From contig NZ_SNYV01000002.1 in assembly GCF_004363245.1 (NCBI RefSeq), positions 58,620 through 122,619 on the forward strand: a stretch of DNA of 64,000 nucleotides, in the 5' to 3' direction. The DNA comes from Sphingobacterium yanglingense (GTDB taxonomy: Bacteria > Bacteroidota > Bacteroidia > Sphingobacteriales > Sphingobacteriaceae). This document shows positions 63,001 through 64,000 of the stretch, piece after piece. Below the pieces are notes generated by a model. That model saw only the letters and a program-made list of their open reading frames with translations. It was not told the DNA's origin and did not search any database. Each line of letters begins with the position of its first letter. The first letter of the stretch is position 1. The position numbers were made by a program, and so were the translations under genes.

Positions 63001-64000
63001 TCGTTACTGATGTACCATTTGTTCCCGCTGGACCCTGAGGGCCGTTGATATTGGTCCAGTTATTCGTCGTAGGGTCGTATACCCAAACTCCCGAATCATT
63101 ATGTACAACCGTAATACCTTCACCAGGGGCACCAGGCGTGCCCGAACCCGGTGTGCCCGGTGTACCAGAAGTACCCGGCATGCCCTGAACGCCTACTACA
63201 CCCGCATCCCCTTTATCTCCCTTATCTCCTTTTGGACCTAGGATATTCGTCCAGTTATTCGTCGTAGGGTCGTATACCCAAACTCCCGAATCATTATGTA
63301 CAACAGTAATACCTTCGCCAGGGGCACCAGGCGTGCCCGAACCCGGTGTACCCGGTGTACCAGAAGTACCCGGCATGCCCTGAACGCCCACTACGCCAGC
63401 ATCTCCTTTATCTCCCTTATCTCCTTTGGGACCTAAGATATTGGTCCAGTTATTCGTCGTAGGGTCGTATACCCAAACTCCCGAATCATTATGTACAACC
63501 GTAATACCTTCGCCAGGGGCACCAGGCGTGCCCGAACCCGGTGTGCCCGGTGTACCAGAAGTACCCGGCATGCCCTGAACGCCCACTACGCCAGCATCTC
63601 CTTTATCTCCCTTATCTCCTTTGGGACCTAAGATATTGGTCCAGTTATTCGTCGTAGGGTCGTATACCCAAACTCCCGAATCATTATGTACAACCGTAAT
63701 ACCTTCGCCCGGTGCCCCAGGCGTGCCCGAACCCGGTGTGCCCGGTGTACCAGAAGTACCCGGCATGCCCTGAACGCCCACTACGCCAGCATCTCCTTTA
63801 TCTCCCTTATCTCCTTTGGGACCTAGGATATTCGTCCAGTTATTCGTCGTAGGGTCGTATACCCAAACTCCCGAATCATTATGTACAACCGTAATACCTT
63901 CGCCCGGTGCCCCAGGCGTGCCCGAACCCGGTGTGCCCGGTGTACCAGAAGTACCCGGCATGCCCTGAACGCCCACTACGCCAGCATCTCCTTTATCTCC
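60089..64000 (-). CDS. Collagen-like repeat adhesin, 5' end beyond the window
   Basis: At least 1303 aa, open through the right edge, so the true start is not in view. N-terminal visible part: Gly-X-Y collagen-like units (GVQGMPGTSGTPGTPGSGTPGAPGE ... GPKGDKGDKGDAGVV) with a short VVHNDSGVWVYDPTTNNWTNI insert, in 195-bp tandem repeats. Then two units with TSGATAPTGTGA and a DTYINTTTGETYVYDGTTWVLNG insert, then a long beta-rich phage-fibre-like region. It ends with VYADYVFEKYFKGHSDLN, SLEEVSEFIKKNHHLPGV and a coiled coil of about 50 residues. Surface fibre or stalk is likely. First gene of the operon in view. Confidence 0.87.
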   Translation of the reverse strand, partial: GDKGDAGVVGVQGMPGTSGTPGTPGSGTPGAPGEGITVVHNDSGVWVYDPTTNNWTNILGPKGDKGDKGDAGVVGVQGMPGTSGTPGTPGSGTPGAPGEGITVVHNDSGVWVYDPTTNNWTNILGPKGDKGDKGDAGVVGVQGMPGTSGTPGTPGSGTPGAPGEGITVVHNDSGVWVYDPTTNNWTNILGPKGDKGDKGDAGVVGVQGMPGTSGTPGTPGSGTPGAPGEGITVVHNDSGVWVYDPTTNNWTNILGPKGDKGDKGDAGVVGVQGMPGTSGTPGTPGSGTPGAPGEGITVVHNDSGVWVYDPTTNNWTNINGPQGPAGTNGTSVTSGATAPTGTGANGDTYINTTTGETYVYDGTTWVLNGNISGPQGAQGLQGPAGAPGPAGAPGPQGPAGTNGTNGTSVTSGATAPTGTGADGDTYINTTTGETYVYDGTTWVLNGNIRGPQGSAGETGPVGPAGDQGPQGPQGPAGTTAAVTADNGLTKTGDNIQLGGPLVKPTVINTGATNTLAIAGLQPGTSTDNLIVAGTDGVLKSVPFPTTAVEPWNVQNTTTGATSNSQSIYQTGNVAVGDFSTAASTKKMEVKGDFKSEITAAGGATGTEVGSPLNPNGAMHYWFSSPTNYRIASASDQRALLQAVSGTTTNAISASDIQSEMSSVNGTNSISTARTLNTGEFRLESYNVADNFGSTVSLQNDGLRLRHTNTNGAADPFPLNNSSEIFVQKANGVRFNFRDAAAVQTGEYWFPTNTGTAGQVMTQTASGKIVWANPSGLLTEVDGVIGNEVADATANGGLTRAGAGTTASPYTLGLTPGTATGNVMTWNGTAWNPAAPVNIYNANGTLTSNRVVTMGGRSLTFAAPEREIYFDPNGRIGVEANGTNDADIYVTSGSGATYNRFDIQSFPSGSLNLTATGAGAEQVRLGSSFTANPVPLLFSTSGGGNTAGEERMRVTGTGNVGINTIEPTEKLDNDGITRLRNLPLNGATNAINTTVDGDPSASQDQTFTATRTVVADANGVLGTVAGLPATPVNIYNANGTLTGARTVTTANNNLTFAGTGSSVLIATNATEGRVTATGTSRGSITVTGGNSILDVFADNNLKGQIAARGTGTTGLDIRTEGATPLSFLTDNTSRMRITPTGEVAINATSAPSFVVGGTTIQPKLHVNGDISTTGKLWTTNSVYADYVFEKYFKGHSDLNKDYKFNSLEEVSEFIKKNHHLPGVTKINDLAKSENGYTFDMTALSIQQLEKIEELFLHTIEQQSQLKTQYEVNEKQQEIILQQQNELQQLKERMQKLEQLLNSKQ
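62640..63035 (-). repeat. Second repeat type in the collagen-like gene
   Basis: Two near-identical copies of a segment encoding TSVTSGATAPTGTGA(D/N)GDTYINTTT followed by GETYVYDGTTWVLNGN, one around 62660-62790 and one around 62895-63015. They flank an imperfect Gly-X-Y stretch. Confidence 0.8.
63048..64000 (-). repeat. 195-bp (65-aa) tandem repeat in the collagen-like gene
   Basis: Equivalent points lie at 63048, 63243, 63438, 63633 and 63828, exactly 195 bp apart; the last copy is cut by the window edge. Copies differ in only a few bases (for example ctaggatattcg against ctaagatattgg, caggggcacc against ccggtgcccc). Confidence 0.95.

Noticed and set aside
1..64000. tRNA or rRNA genes
   Set aside because: I looked for tRNA cloverleaf and rRNA signature sequences by eye and saw none; a scan with tRNAscan-SE would settle it.

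Overview
The window looks like chromosomal DNA from a member of the Bacteroidota, most likely Sphingobacterium or a close relative in the Sphingobacteriaceae. The evidence is as follows. Promoter-like boxes have the Bacteroidota form TAnnTTTG, and start codons mostly lack Shine-Dalgarno sequences. IspG is the long (about 670 aa) form. The ATP synthase operon is split, with no beta or epsilon gene. PorP/SprF, gliding-motility C-terminal (CHU_C) and OmpA/PD40 proteins are present. No tRNA, rRNA or classical CRISPR array was seen.

Layout. Positions 1-10.8 kb carry transport and housekeeping genes: Kup potassium uptake, an APC amino-acid permease, an ACP-phosphodiesterase-like gene, tyrS, a class III aminotransferase, an SGNH hydrolase, and a PiT phosphate transporter with a helical C-terminal extension. 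Positions 10.8-17.6 kb carry mtaB, thyA and folA, a 576-bp non-coding array of exact 21-bp period, a small secreted basic protein, argH and a DUF2167 membrane protein. An S9 peptidase follows (17.7-20.7 kb). The F1Fo-ATP synthase operon (atpZ, a small membrane protein, atpB-E-F-H-A-G) reads leftward from 26.8 to 20.8 kb. Positions 26.8-34.5 kb hold a Pif1-like helicase, a cupin, a type IIA topoisomerase B subunit (parE-like), purU and a large protein I do not recognise. Positions 34.6-48.3 kb hold a methyltransferase, the MlaE/MlaF lipid-transport pair, a LiaF-like protein, ispG, an MFS exporter, a transaldolase, a Fur-family regulator, RNase R and a LuxR-type two-component pair.

Positions 48.3-50.6 kb are accessory in character: a broken OmpA-gene remnant, three small genes (lipoprotein, DoxX-like, SDR) and a transposase-like fragment. 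From 50.6 kb to the right edge lies one leftward, tightly packed surface-adhesin locus. It runs from a collagen-like repeat protein (cut by the window edge) through a giant DUF8202/RCC1-type protein, a small module protein, a CHU_C-terminated protein and PorP/SprF to OmpA/PD40. The last three are the usual partners for type IX secretion and surface anchoring.

The most unusual object is the array at 13729-14304. It has about 28 units of exactly 21 bp, each with a degenerate near-palindromic core (consensus RGTRAYYAC) and an unrelated 12-bp spacer. The period holds with no indel, although the corresponding reading frame has five stops. 21 bp is two turns of B-DNA, so the layout resembles a helically phased protein-binding array. 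Several tracts of exact 7-bp period occur 6-8 kb away and may be related.
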